A stretch of DNA of 64,000 nt from Streptomyces sp. DI166 (GCF_900091315.1 NZ_FLSP01000015.1:1-64000); one strand, 5' to 3'; positions 33,618 to 42,633 are shown, counted from the stretch's first letter. Numbers and translations are program-made. The notes: generated from the sequence alone by a model not told the origin.

Positions 33618-34583
33618 TTAGGAGCCCTCCACGGCCCCCAGCCACAGCTTCACGTACCGCTCCACGTCCACGTCCAGCGCCACGTCGACCAGGGCCTGCT
33701 CCCGCTCCCCGTGATGGATCTCCGCCTCACCGGGGCGGGCGCGGCGGTCGACGACGGTCTGGCCGCGCGTGGGGCCGGGCGCGAGGGAGACCTCGACCGG
33801 CAGCAGCGCGGTGGTGAGCCCCCCGGGGTCCACCACCGCGCACACGGCCCCGGCGTCCCCCAGCCCGCCCGACGGATCGTCCCCGTCCGGATCGGGCGCC
33901 GAGGGGCGGTGGGCGAGCAGTTCGCCCGCCAGCCGCACCCGGGGCTCGGAACTGGCCCGCAGCCGCTCCACGTCCCCGGCGGGAACCAGCACCCGCTGGA
34001 ACACGTCGAGCCCGTACATGGTGATCGGCACCCCGGCGGTGAGCAGGACCGCCGCGGCCTCCGGGTCGTGCCAGACGTTGAACTCGGCGACCGGGGTGGC
34101 GTTCCCGGTGGCCACCGCCCCGCCCATGAACACGATCCGCGAGATGTTCCGCACCACCTCCGGATACGTCCGCAGCAGCAGCGCGATGTTGGTGAGCGGC
34201 GCCGTGGGAATGAGGGTGACCGGCGTCGGCGAGGCGAGGATCTCCCGGCGCAGCAGGGTCACCGCGTCCACGTCCACCGGACGCCGGGTGGGCGCCGGCA
34301 GCCCCAGGTCCCCCATCCCGTCCACCCCGTGCACATGACTGGCCGGCCGCGCCGGTTCGATCAGCGGCCGCTCGGCGCCCCGCGCCACCGGGATGTCCCC
34401 GGCCCCGGCCGTCTCCAGCACGGTGAGCGTGTTCCGGACCACCCCGTCGACATCGGTGTTCCCGGCCACACAGGTCACCGCCCGGACATCGAGCCCCGGA
34501 TGCCGTACGGCGAACAGCAGGGCGAGTGCGTCGTCGACCCCGGTGTCGCAGTCGATGATCACCGGAATGGGCTGACCGGCCAT
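33618..34583 (-). CDS. Inosine-uridine preferring nucleoside hydrolase
   Basis: The 321-residue enzyme begins with the calcium-binding signature IIDCDTGVDDALAL, has the mid-protein PLTNIALLLRTYPE block and VAEFNVWHDPEAA before the C-terminal part. It splits ribonucleosides into base and ribose for salvage. GGAGAGGGAG precedes the ATG. Confidence 0.93.
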   Translation of the reverse strand: MAGQPIPVIIDCDTGVDDALALLFAVRHPGLDVRAVTCVAGNTDVDGVVRNTLTVLETAGAGDIPVARGAERPLIEPARPASHVHGVDGMGDLGLPAPTRRPVDVDAVTLLRREILASPTPVTLIPTAPLTNIALLLRTYPEVVRNISRIVFMGGAVATGNATPVAEFNVWHDPEAAAVLLTAGVPITMYGLDVFQRVLVPAGDVERLRASSEPRVRLAGELLAHRPSAPDPDGDDPSGGLGDAGAVCAVVDPGGLTTALLPVEVSLAPGPTRGQTVVDRRARPGEAEIHHGEREQALVDVALDVDVERYVKLWLGAVEGS

Positions 34584-34703
34584 GGGGGCTCCCTCTCCAA
34601 CACGCGTCGTTACCACGACCTTACGCAGCGGCCTCGCGGATTTCCCGGTGGTGCCGCGCTCACCCGGACGGACCGTCGCGCTGGCCGTGGGGCGCGGGGG
34701 GTG

Positions 34704-34718
34704 GTGCCTTGAAGGCAC
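34704..34718. promoter_or_regulatory. Perfect inverted repeat upstream of lipoprotein gene
   Basis: GTGCCTT-G-AAGGCAC lies 44 bp before the ATG at 34762, in the promoter position. It may be an operator. Confidence 0.35.
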
Positions 34719-34761
34719 GTCCTTTGATCTTGGGAAGCGTCTGAGCGTCTGGAGGTCCGTG

Positions 34762-35553
34762 ATGGCCCGCTCCAAGGCCCGTGTGCCCGTCGGTCCGGTT
34801 CTCGCCCTGGGGGTGCTGGTGGCGGTGAGTGGGTGCGGGAGTGGCGGTGCGCAGGGGGGTGCCGCGGAGTCGGGCGCGCCCCGGCCCGCCCGGAGCAGCG
34901 CGCCGCCCTCGCCGGTGTCCGCGCCGGGTCTCACCGAGGCGCAGGCGCACGCGGCGCTGATCACCGAGCAGGATCTCGGGGAGCCCTGGTCCCCCACCAA
35001 GGGGGCCGCGACCTGGCGGGACGGGATGCTCAAGGCCACCGTCGAGCAGCAGGACTGCCGGCGCCTGATGGACGCGCTGTACACCGAGGAGTTCTTCGGG
35101 CCGGACGTGCGCCCCCGGGCCGTGACCGGGCTCGACGACGACTGGGACGGGGCGCAGATCCGCTACCAGATCCTGGCGCCCCCGCCGCAGGACGTGGACC
35201 GGACGCTGGAGTGGCTGGCCTCGCTGCCGTCGAAGTGCGCCGAGTTCACCGCCGTCACCGCGACCGGGGCACGGCAGCACGTCTGGGTGAGCGCGTTCGA
35301 CGAGCTGCCCGAGGCCGGGGATGCCCGGCAGGGGCTGCGGATCGTCCTCACCGCTCCCGGCGGCGAGGACGGCGAGGACGGCGAGGAGAGCGCACTCACC
35401 GTCGATCTCGTCGCCGTGCGCGTCGGGGAGGACGCCCTGGTGTTCACCAACGGCGGCCTCGGCGAGGTCCCCGCGGAGGCGACCTGGGCCACCGCGGACA
35501 TCGGCGCGCGGCGGCTGGAAGAGGTGCGCAAGCAGGGGCGGGCCCAGGTCTGA
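34762..35553 (+). CDS. Lipoprotein of unknown function
   Basis: The 263-residue product has a lipobox (AVSGC, Cys24) and a Ser/Pro linker, then a folded domain starting GLTEAQAHAALITEQDLGEPW that is typical of Streptomyces lipoproteins resembling PknH-like sensor or DUF-type beta/alpha domains. Two cysteines in the body could form a disulfide. GGAGG lies six bases ahead of the ATG. I do not recognise a specific role. Confidence 0.78.
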   Translation: MARSKARVPVGPVLALGVLVAVSGCGSGGAQGGAAESGAPRPARSSAPPSPVSAPGLTEAQAHAALITEQDLGEPWSPTKGAATWRDGMLKATVEQQDCRRLMDALYTEEFFGPDVRPRAVTGLDDDWDGAQIRYQILAPPPQDVDRTLEWLASLPSKCAEFTAVTATGARQHVWVSAFDELPEAGDARQGLRIVLTAPGGEDGEDGEESALTVDLVAVRVGEDALVFTNGGLGEVPAEATWATADIGARRLEEVRKQGRAQV

Positions 35554-35569
35554 GCCCGGCCGTTCCGGC

Positions 35570-36295
35570 CTACTCCGGCGGGAAGCGCAGTTCGTGCGCG
35601 ACCACCGCGCGGGCCGCCTCGGTGACCGTACGGCCGTCGGCGAAGGCGCGGGCGCGCAGCAGCGCCAGGGACTCGGGCGCGGAGGCGTCCGTCTGGGCCA
35701 TGACCATGCCGACGGCCTGGTAGACGCAGTCATGGCCCTCGACCAGCGTGTCCAGCCAGTCGGCACGGCCGGACTCCTGATCGAGTTCCTCCGTGTTCCG
35801 GGCCAGCGCCATCAGCGCCGTCGTCACCGCTTCGGCCAGCGCCCGCGCGGTGTGCTGCTCGGCGGCGGTGAGCGCGCCGGGGGTGTCGCGGTACAGGTCG
35901 AGCGTGCCCACGCACGTCTCGTCGTCGCCCAGCGGCAGCGAGTACGTCGCCCGCACCCCCGCCTCGGTCGCCTCCTCCGCGAAGACCGGCCACCGCTCCG
36001 CGTCCCGCCCTTCCGTCAGATCGCACGCGTACACCGCCTGCCCGCTGCGCGCCGCGCTCTGACAAGGTCCCTCGCCGAGCGTGGCCTGGATGTCCGTCAC
36101 GTACGCCGCCTGCGCCCCGCTCTCGCACAGCCGCACCGGCATGTCCTCGTCGTGCAGGGAGACGCTGGCGCTGGTCACCGGCAGCAACTCCACGGCGAGG
36201 GCGCACAGTCGGCGTGGGATGTCACCGGGTCCCCCCGCCGAGGCGGGCACGGCGGTCCCGTTGGTCCCCCGACCGTCTCCGTTGCCTTGCCGCAC
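35570..36295 (-). CDS. GAF-ANTAR RNA-binding antiterminator regulator
   Basis: The 241-residue protein has a GAF sensor domain (about 28-165; LGEGPCQSAARSGQAVYACDL) and a C-terminal ANTAR domain (about 180-235; VYQAVGMVMAQTDASAPESLALLRARA). ANTAR domains bind paired hairpins in mRNA leaders to prevent termination. The start is GTG at 36295 with GGAGG eight bases ahead. It lies 16 bp from the convergent lipoprotein gene. Confidence 0.88.
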   Translation of the reverse strand: MRQGNGDGRGTNGTAVPASAGGPGDIPRRLCALAVELLPVTSASVSLHDEDMPVRLCESGAQAAYVTDIQATLGEGPCQSAARSGQAVYACDLTEGRDAERWPVFAEEATEAGVRATYSLPLGDDETCVGTLDLYRDTPGALTAAEQHTARALAEAVTTALMALARNTEELDQESGRADWLDTLVEGHDCVYQAVGMVMAQTDASAPESLALLRARAFADGRTVTEAARAVVAHELRFPPE

Positions 36296-36392
36296 GGTCA
36301 CCACCTCCGAAGCGGCGCGCCTGTCCTGCCGCGCATCCGGGTTCCGGCCCCCGACTACCCGAGGGCCCCGGCGCGAAACCGGATCCGGCCGG

Positions 36393-37736
36393 TCACACCG
36401 GGGGCTGGGCGGGCGCGGGCCCCAGGGTGGTGGTGCCGGGCGCCGTACGGTGGCCCAGCCCCGTCCGGTACGCGTCCAGCGCCGCCTCCACCCGTCCGGT
36501 ACGGCGGAACAGATCGCCCAGCAGACGGCACAGGTCGGCCAGGTCACCGGCCGCGCCCGCCCGCTCCAGCAGGCTAAGCGCGCGCACGTAGTGCTCCTCG
36601 GCGGCCTCGGTGTCCCGCGCGTCCTCCGCGATGATGCCGAGCAGCCGGTGCGCGGCGGCGGAGTGCAGGGCGCCGCGCTCGGGGCTGAGGTCGCTGAGCA
36701 CCTCGCGCAGCAGGCCCGCCGCCTCCTCGGACTTGCCGCGCCGGTGCAGTACGTCCGCCAGCTCCACGGCGACCTGGCTGGTGTAGAGCGCGGCACGCTT
36801 GGCCGACAGCATCGCCCGCGCCTCCCGCAGCTCCTCCTCGGCCCGCTCCAGATCGCCGTTCTGCGCGCACACGTACCCGCGCATCCAGTGGCAGTGGGCC
36901 AGTTCGGTGCGGATCTGAAGTCCCCGGTACAGCTCGGCCGCCTTCGCCAGGGACGCGTCGGCCTCCGCGATCCGGCCCTCGGCGAGCAGGGTCCGCGCCA
37001 CCGACCTGTGCATACGGGCCACCAGCGCCGGGTCCCCGGCCTGCGGCGCCAGCGCCAGGGCGAGTTCGGCGGCCTGCGCGGCGCGCGCGTGGGCGCCCAG
37101 GTCCATGTACGGGCCGATCGCGCTGGCGTACAGCAACAGCAGCGCGTCCGGGTCGTGCAGACCACTGCGGTTCAGCTCGTCGATCGTCGATTCCAGCAGG
37201 TAGACGGCATACCGCAGCTCACCGGCCAGGTAGTGCGCGAGCGCTCGTCCCCTCAGCGCCGGGACCCTAGCCGTCAGCGGCGCCCCGCGCAGGGCGGCCT
37301 CCGCCAGCTCGAAACGGCTCCGGGCCTCGTCCAGGTCCCCGGTGTCGATCCCGCACTCGCCGAGCCCGATCAGCGCGGCCACCCGCTCCTCGACCAGCCC
37401 CGCCGCCTCGGCCTGCGCCAGCACGGCCGAGAACGCCGTCACGGCCGCCTCGGTGTCCCCCGTCGCCAACGTCCGCTGCGCGTCGGTCAGTTGCAGCCGC
37501 AGTTCCGTCGCCACACGGGCCGAACGGCCGGTCACCAGCTCGTCGTACGCCACGCCCAGCCGTTCGGCGATGTGCTTCAGCGCCTCGTCGGAGGGGCGGA
37601 CCCGGCCGGCCTCCAGGGTGGAGATGTAGGCGGGCGTGTACGCGGGCTCCGCGAGCTGCTTCTGCGTCAGCCCGCGCTCGGCACGCCACCGCTGCACCCG
37701 GCGACCGATGGTCAACGGGTCGTCGCGCTCCGACAT
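36393..37736 (-). CDS. XRE helix-turn-helix regulator with TPR repeats
   Basis: The 447-residue protein has a Cro/C1-type helix-turn-helix at about 10-63 (GRRVQRWRAERGLTQKQLAE...YISTLEAGRVRPSDEAL) followed by about nine TPR-like helical pairs to residue 430. This design is common in actinobacterial regulators that bind a peptide or partner protein through the repeats. The region ahead of the start holds GGTTAA / TTAAGCC halves that could be its own operator. Confidence 0.87.
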   Translation of the reverse strand: MSERDDPLTIGRRVQRWRAERGLTQKQLAEPAYTPAYISTLEAGRVRPSDEALKHIAERLGVAYDELVTGRSARVATELRLQLTDAQRTLATGDTEAAVTAFSAVLAQAEAAGLVEERVAALIGLGECGIDTGDLDEARSRFELAEAALRGAPLTARVPALRGRALAHYLAGELRYAVYLLESTIDELNRSGLHDPDALLLLYASAIGPYMDLGAHARAAQAAELALALAPQAGDPALVARMHRSVARTLLAEGRIAEADASLAKAAELYRGLQIRTELAHCHWMRGYVCAQNGDLERAEEELREARAMLSAKRAALYTSQVAVELADVLHRRGKSEEAAGLLREVLSDLSPERGALHSAAAHRLLGIIAEDARDTEAAEEHYVRALSLLERAGAAGDLADLCRLLGDLFRRTGRVEAALDAYRTGLGHRTAPGTTTLGPAPAQPPV

Positions 37737-37859
37737 GGCCCAACTCCCCTAGTGCCTCTTGCCGTTCGACTCCGACAGCCCCTAGGTTAAACCCGGAGTT
37801 AAGCCTGATTACCGAGGTCGCTTAATACATTTTGTCAATACACCGCTTGCGAGGTCGCC

Positions 37860-38018
37860 GTGCTCGAACGAACCAGCACAAGCGTGCGCTATGTCCGGGG
37901 TGTGGCCGCGGCGATCGTGGCCGTGGCCACGCTGGTGCTAGCCGCCAACACCGGACCGGCGAAGGCCGCGGAGTCGGTTCAGGAACCGGCAACCACGGCG
38001 TTGACGAAGGCGGAGTAG
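37860..38018 (+). CDS. 52-residue secreted peptide or remnant of a secretory gene
   Basis: A GTG with GAGGTC ahead opens a 52-codon frame: a basic start (LERTSTSVRYVR), a clean hydrophobic core (GVAAAIVAVATLVLAA) and an AKA-type cleavage site, then about 15 residues and a TAG. This is a signal peptide with almost no mature part. The 3' end overlaps the convergent DUF397 gene by 40 bp. Either it encodes a tiny exported peptide or it is the 5' stump of a longer secreted protein gene cut when the regulator genes moved in. Confidence 0.45.
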   Translation: MLERTSTSVRYVRGVAAAIVAVATLVLAANTGPAKAAESVQEPATTALTKAE

Positions 38019-38323
38019 GCCTCCGGGGAGAGGGCGACCACTCCGTGGTCGGGGTTCTTCGAGTCGCGGATGGCGATGTGGGGGGTGAGGTCGGCGACTT
38101 CTACGCACTCGCCGCCGCTGCTTCCGCTGTGGCTCGACTTGCGCCACGAGACGGAGCCGACGGCGGCGCACTCGACGCAATCACCGCCGCTGGTTCCGCT
38201 GTAGCTCGACTTACGCCACGAGACAGAGCCGACGGTGACGCACTCCACGCAGTCACCCCCGGTGTTGCCGCTGTACGAGGACCTACGCCACTCAGCTCGT
38301 GCCAGTTCCAGGCTGCTCTCCAT
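37979..38323 (-). CDS. DUF397 protein with three tandem copies of the core motif
   Basis: The 114-residue product repeats the DUF397 core W-R-K-S-S-Y-S-G-x-x-G-G-D-C-V-E-C three times at a 24-residue (72-bp) spacing, and only the last copy continues into the usual tail (IAIRDSKNPD...). DUF397 proteins are normally 60-70 residues with one copy. In Streptomyces they are small partners of HTH-DUF5753 regulators, as at the whiJ locus. The upstream regulator gene here is frameshifted. Confidence 0.85.
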   Translation of the reverse strand: MESSLELARAEWRRSSYSGNTGGDCVECVTVGSVSWRKSSYSGTSGGDCVECAAVGSVSWRKSSHSGSSGGECVEVADLTPHIAIRDSKNPDHGVVALSPEAYSAFVNAVVAGS

Positions 38324-39124
38324 AGCGTTCCTCCATGACGCGAGCGATCAGGTCGGCCGAGTCCTCCATAGAGAGGGCGGCGGCCTGCAAGCGAGCGTAT
38401 CCGACTGAACGCTCCCTGATCACTTGTGGGTTGGCGGTCATGTGCCCCTGGTCGTAGCTCTCACAGTAGAAGAGGTCAGGGTGGTCGTCGAAGCGCAGGA
38501 GATTAAATGAGCCCATCATCCCAGGGTGTGCTCCGACCATGTATGGCAGCACTTGGACGTGCACCCACGGGTTCTCCCGGAAGCTCAAGAGGTGGGCGAG
38601 TTGACCCCGCATGACCTCGCGGTCGCCGACGAGCTGGTACAGCACCGACTCATCCAGAACCACCCACAGCGCAGGCGGCTCCTCGCGCTCCAGGATGCGC
38701 TGCCGATCCATGCGGGCGGCCACCATCTCGTCGACCCTGTCCGGATGGTCGAAGGTCAGCAGGGCAGCCGCGTAGTCCCGCGTCTGCAGAAGCCCGTACA
38801 CCAGCTGGCACTGGTACGCGGAGATATACGAAGCCGACGCCTCCATCTCCGCATACGGCTGGAACCAGCTAGGCAACTGGCTCCGTAAGACCAGCCCCAC
38901 CAACCGCGTGAACATCCCGTCCGTCATCAGCGCCGCGTCCGCCCGCTCGGCGAACTCCCGTGTCGGCACCTTCAGGGTCGTCTCGATCTGAGCGAACCGG
39001 TACAGAAGATGACGTCCCCCAGCTCCCGCTGGGTCAGCCCCGCTTCCTCGCGCTTCCTTCGCAGTTCGTACCCGAAGTAGTCCAACGGAGAGGCACTCGG
39101 GTCCAGTTCACGAATGTTCGCCAT
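38292..39124 (-). pseudogene. HTH-DUF5753 (WhiJ-like) regulator, frameshifted
   Basis: An ATG at 39124 starts a normal helix-turn-helix N-terminus (LDYFGYELRRKREEAGLTQ, then GDVIFCTGSL) that stops after 50 codons at 38972. The DUF5753 half (QIETTLKVPTREFAERADA to 38292) continues in another frame. Relatives read TGSLVGQIET at the junction; here the DNA goes from GGTTCGCT straight to CAGATCGAG, which fits loss of seven bases. The DUF5753 part otherwise has no stops. A start at GTG 38969 could still give a 225-residue protein without the DNA-binding domain. It overlaps the DUF397 gene by 32 bp. Confidence 0.8.
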
Positions 39125-39166
39125 GTAGCCGAGAGTAACGACGCGACTACTCTCGCGTGACCCAAA

Positions 39167-40225
39167 TCACGAAACTGACGCCAGTGAAGTCAGCCGTTGC
39201 TGCACATGATCCAGCGCCCCCTGTCGACGGCCTGGCACCCGTGCCCTCAACTCGGCCAGGGCGGAGCCCAGTTCACGCGCCGCCCGAGGGTCGCTGATCC
39301 GCCCCCACTGGTGGTGCGCCCGGTCCACCGCCGACTCCACTTCGGGGTGCTGCGGCGGCTGCCCGGCGCCGAGGCGGGCGGAGGCGACCCCCAGCCAGGC
39401 ACGGCAACTGCGCACCGCGTCCCCGGCGAACATCGCGAGGTCGGCCCGGACCTCCGCCCAGTGCAGGGCCTCCGCGGAACCGGGGCCGTGGGCGGCCAGC
39501 GCGAGCCGTTCGTGGTGTGCGGCGAGCGCGTCCGCGTCGCCGTGGCGGCCGGCGTTGACGGCCTCACGGATCGTGGTGTGCGGGTCGGGCGCCGGACCGG
39601 CCGACGCGCCGAGGACGATGTCCCGCATCACCTCTCCGCCCAGCCGCGCCAACGCCTGCTGGTGCAATTCCGCCAGCTCCGGACGCCGCCCGCTGCGCAG
39701 GATCGTCGCGACGGTCTTCATGTACGAGGGGACAGCGACGGTCCGTCTCCCCGGCGGCGGCGCGATACGGCCGTAGACGGCGGTCTCCCGGCCGGACTCC
39801 AGCGGGCGCGTCCGCAGGAGTTCCCAGGTCTCGGCGTCCGCGTGCAGGTCGAGGATCAGAGTGGTGGTGCCCGGTGCGCGCAGCCGCAGTTCGTCGCGGA
39901 TCCAGTGCCAGGGCAGGGCGGTGTAGCGGACCGTGGACGGGGTGGTGCGGGCCAGGGCGAGGTGCACCTGGCGCTGTCTGCGGTCGAGTTGGAGCTGGCC
40001 GGTGACGAAGACGGTGAGGGGTCCGGGGGCGGTCGCGGCGGCGCGCAGGCGGGTGAGGACGGCCTGCGGTTCGAGGGGGTCGGCGAGTTCGAAGACGTTG
40101 GCGGTGTCGGTTCCGGCCAGGACGGCGGGCGGTACGGCGGCGAGGACGGGGAGCACGGACGCCGCGTCCACCAGACAGCCCTTGCCCGCCGGAGCGGCGG
40201 CGAGCAGCAGCACGGTTCCGGGCAT
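39167..40225 (-). CDS. Uncharacterised protein, possible caspase-like fold without catalytic dyad
   Basis: The 352-residue protein has an N-terminal alpha/beta domain (about 1-140) whose strand-turn spacing recalls caspase p20 domains: LTVFVTGQLQ at the place of the GHG strand and LILDLHADAETW at the place of the DxCxSG strand. The expected catalytic His and Cys are not there. The C-terminal 180 residues are helical. It lies next to the broken HTH-DUF5753 gene. The fold assignment is a guess from pattern only; no function is claimed. Confidence 0.55.
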   Translation of the reverse strand: MPGTVLLLAAAPAGKGCLVDAASVLPVLAAVPPAVLAGTDTANVFELADPLEPQAVLTRLRAAATAPGPLTVFVTGQLQLDRRQRQVHLALARTTPSTVRYTALPWHWIRDELRLRAPGTTTLILDLHADAETWELLRTRPLESGRETAVYGRIAPPPGRRTVAVPSYMKTVATILRSGRRPELAELHQQALARLGGEVMRDIVLGASAGPAPDPHTTIREAVNAGRHGDADALAAHHERLALAAHGPGSAEALHWAEVRADLAMFAGDAVRSCRAWLGVASARLGAGQPPQHPEVESAVDRAHHQWGRISDPRAARELGSALAELRARVPGRRQGALDHVQQRLTSLASVS

Positions 40226-40306
40226 CGGTCCCTCCCCATCCCCCGGCGATCACATACGGCAGCACCGTAACCTCTGCGGCTGCAAAGAGGGGCCCCGGTG
40301 GCCGGA

Positions 40307-41521
40307 TCACGACGGCCGTCCGGTCGGCCCCGCGCGCCGTACCGCGAACACCGTGGTGTCGTCGGCGAGGAGGCCGCCGCAGTGGTGCAGGGTGCCGTCA
40401 CGGACGTAGGCGACCAGGCGGTGCGGGTCGGTGAGGCCGGGGTCGGCGGCCACGGCCTCGCTCAGCCTCTCGACCAGCGGGTAGAAGGCGCCGCCGCCGT
40501 CACGGGCCTCGGTGACCCCGTCGGTGGTCACCAGCACCGTCTCGTCGGGCGCGAGCGGGGTGCGCAGCGCCGGGGGCGGGCCGGTGCTGCCGCCGAGCCA
40601 GCCGAGGCCCAGCGGCAGTCCGTCGGTCACGGGGAGTTGCCGTACGCCCGAGGGGCCGACGATGAGCGGCGGGTCGTGGCCGAGGACGATCGACTCCACG
40701 ATGCCGGTGCCGGTGCCGCGGTCGCCCGCGGGGAAGTTCAGCAGCACCGCCGTGGCGAAGCGGTCGGAGTCGGGCCGGCCGAGGGCGGCGATATGCCCCG
40801 AGTGCCGGACCATACGGGTCTCCAGGCGCTCGGCGACCACCGCGAGGTCCTCCTCGTGGTAGGCGGCCTCGCGGAAGGTGCCGAGCAGCGCGGCGGCGGT
40901 CTCCACCGCGCCGATGCCCTTGCCCTGCACATCGCCGACCAGGACGCGGGTTCCGTGTGGGCCGGGCTGGACGTCGTAGAAGTCGCCGCCGACCGCCTCC
41001 ACGTCGGCGGTGAGGTACACGGCGGCGTGGTCCAGGCCGCCCCAGACCGGCGGCAGCGGGCGCAGCACGGTGCGGCGGATGGCGTCGGTGACGTCCCGCA
41101 TGTGCAGCATGCGCTGCTCGCCGCTGACCCGTACCGCGCAGGCCAGCGTGGCGAGGACACCGCCGATCGCGGAGAGCATCAGGTCACCGGGCCCGGCCTG
41201 GTACTCGTTGGGCAGGAAGCCGTCGGCGACGGCGTAGGTGGTGGTGGACAGCACCGCGAACGCGGCCGTGCCCCACACCCCGCAGATCGCGGCGGCGATA
41301 CCGGGGACGAGGACCAGCCAGGAGATGATCCGGAAGTCCTTGCCGGTGTAGAAGTCGACCCAGGTGATCCCGACGAGCAGCACCAGCGGCGGCAGCCAGG
41401 CCACGCTCCGGCCGCCCACCCGCAGCATCTGATGACGCTGGACGGGGTTTTCGGTGGCGTCGAGCGCCGAGCGGCGGGCGGGCCGGCCGCTCACCGGTCC
41501 GAGTGCGCGCCGCCCGCTCAT
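40307..41521 (-). CDS. SpoIIE/RsbU-type PP2C phosphatase with membrane sensor
   Basis: The 404-residue protein has three or four membrane segments in about 40-130 and a SpoIIE-type phosphatase domain (about 165-400) with VEAVGGDFYDV, LVGDVQGKGIGAV and LLADDTTVFAVRR metal-binding motifs. Such enzymes dephosphorylate anti-anti-sigma factors and so steer a stress sigma factor. The ATG at 41521 is divergent from a small membrane protein gene. Confidence 0.9.
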   Translation of the reverse strand: MSGRRALGPVSGRPARRSALDATENPVQRHQMLRVGGRSVAWLPPLVLLVGITWVDFYTGKDFRIISWLVLVPGIAAAICGVWGTAAFAVLSTTTYAVADGFLPNEYQAGPGDLMLSAIGGVLATLACAVRVSGEQRMLHMRDVTDAIRRTVLRPLPPVWGGLDHAAVYLTADVEAVGGDFYDVQPGPHGTRVLVGDVQGKGIGAVETAAALLGTFREAAYHEEDLAVVAERLETRMVRHSGHIAALGRPDSDRFATAVLLNFPAGDRGTGTGIVESIVLGHDPPLIVGPSGVRQLPVTDGLPLGLGWLGGSTGPPPALRTPLAPDETVLVTTDGVTEARDGGGAFYPLVERLSEAVAADPGLTDPHRLVAYVRDGTLHHCGGLLADDTTVFAVRRAGPTGRPS

Positions 41522-41626
41522 GCCGCCAGCGAAACACGGGGGTGTGCGGCCCGCATCTCCGACTTGCCAGGGTGCACGCCCCGGGTGTGCTCTGGATGTC
41601 GGGGGCGAGGAGGAAGGAGTGCTCTC

Positions 41627-42073
41627 ATGGCTCACGCGGCACCCACACCCGGACGCCCGATGGCCAGGACGACCATCACACCGGACATCTTCAGCGAGCG
41701 CACCCACAAGATGGCGCGCTACGGCATCCCCGTCGTCCTCGGTCTGATCTACGGCCTCTGGGCCGCGGCCAACCGGCGCGACGGCGGTGAGATCACCGGC
41801 TGGAACGTCCTGTTCGGGTTCGTCACCGCCATCGTGTTCATGGTGCTGTGCATCGCGGTGGCCGAGCTGGCGCCCAAGCTGAAGCGGGAACTGCACTCGC
41901 TGACGAAGTCCGCCTTCGCCGGCGCCGCCATCGGCTTCCTCTACAGCCAGACCGGCGCGAGCGTGCTCAGCTCGGCGGGGCTGGGCCTGGTGGTGACGGC
42001 GGGCGTGTTCATGGTGTTCTTCTACCGCTACTACACGCACGAGGACGGCGAGGGGAACCCGCTCCCGCGCTGA
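41627..42073 (+). CDS. Small four-TM membrane protein
   Basis: The 148-residue product has a short basic N-terminus and four hydrophobic segments (about 32-48, 58-80, 98-115, 118-136). AGGAAGGAG precedes the ATG. I do not recognise a family function; it is typical of conserved Streptomyces small membrane proteins. Confidence 0.75.
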   Translation: MAHAAPTPGRPMARTTITPDIFSERTHKMARYGIPVVLGLIYGLWAAANRRDGGEITGWNVLFGFVTAIVFMVLCIAVAELAPKLKRELHSLTKSAFAGAAIGFLYSQTGASVLSSAGLGLVVTAGVFMVFFYRYYTHEDGEGNPLPR

Positions 42074-42101
42074 GCGGCCCCCGCCGGTACGGGCGCACAC
42101 A

Positions 42102-42137
42102 CGCGTGGGCCCCGGCTTCGCGGCCGGGGCCCACGCG
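42102..42137. terminator. Bidirectional terminator hairpin
   Basis: Fifteen-base arms (CGCGTGGGCCCCGGC and its exact complement) enclose a six-base TTCGCG loop between two convergent genes. Confidence 0.9.
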
Positions 42138-42153
42138 CTCCCTCACCTTCCCC

Positions 42154-42633
42154 TCACCAGCCGCCCAGCAGGCTCCAGTCGCTGGACGACGTTCGCGGGT
42201 CCTCCCAGTTGGTCCAGTGGCCGTCCTTCCACTCCGGACACGGGTCCGAGCAGGTCGGCACATGGGCCCGGCCGACGTCCACGAACGCGGCGGCGGCCCA
42301 GCCCTGGGCGCCCTTGAGCCAGTACCAGTACGGGTTGCCGTTGACGCTCTGGCCGCGCACCTTGCACTCCACGCGGTCCTGGCTGCCCGGCGAGAGCCAG
42401 GTGACGGCGGGCGAGTGCGTGGTCGGCGCCAGCCGGACGTTGAGCTTCGTGTGGGAAATGACGGTGCCCCAGATCGGACCGTGACGACCGCCGCCGCTGT
42501 CGCTACCGCTTCCGTCGGCGTATGTCGGCGGGGTGGCCGGCGCTGCCGCCGTCGCGCCCGCTGTCGCGGCGACCAGGGAGCCGCCGGTGAGCAGGGCCAC
42601 GGCCAGGGTCCGCAGGGCCGGAGTGGTGCGCAT
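42154..42633 (-). CDS. Secreted SH3-domain protein
   Basis: The 159-residue product has a signal peptide (to about residue 33), a Gly/Ser linker and a bacterial SH3-like module (TKLNVRLAPTTHSPAV...YWYWLKGAQGWAAAAFV) with extra cysteines and Trp residues in a C-terminal tail. It probably binds peptidoglycan or another surface polymer. AGGAGG precedes the ATG at 42633. It is related in type, but not closely in sequence, to the SH3 modules near 0.5 and 2.5 kb. Confidence 0.82.
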   Translation of the reverse strand: MRTTPALRTLAVALLTGGSLVAATAGATAAAPATPPTYADGSGSDSGGGRHGPIWGTVISHTKLNVRLAPTTHSPAVTWLSPGSQDRVECKVRGQSVNGNPYWYWLKGAQGWAAAAFVDVGRAHVPTCSDPCPEWKDGHWTNWEDPRTSSSDWSLLGGW

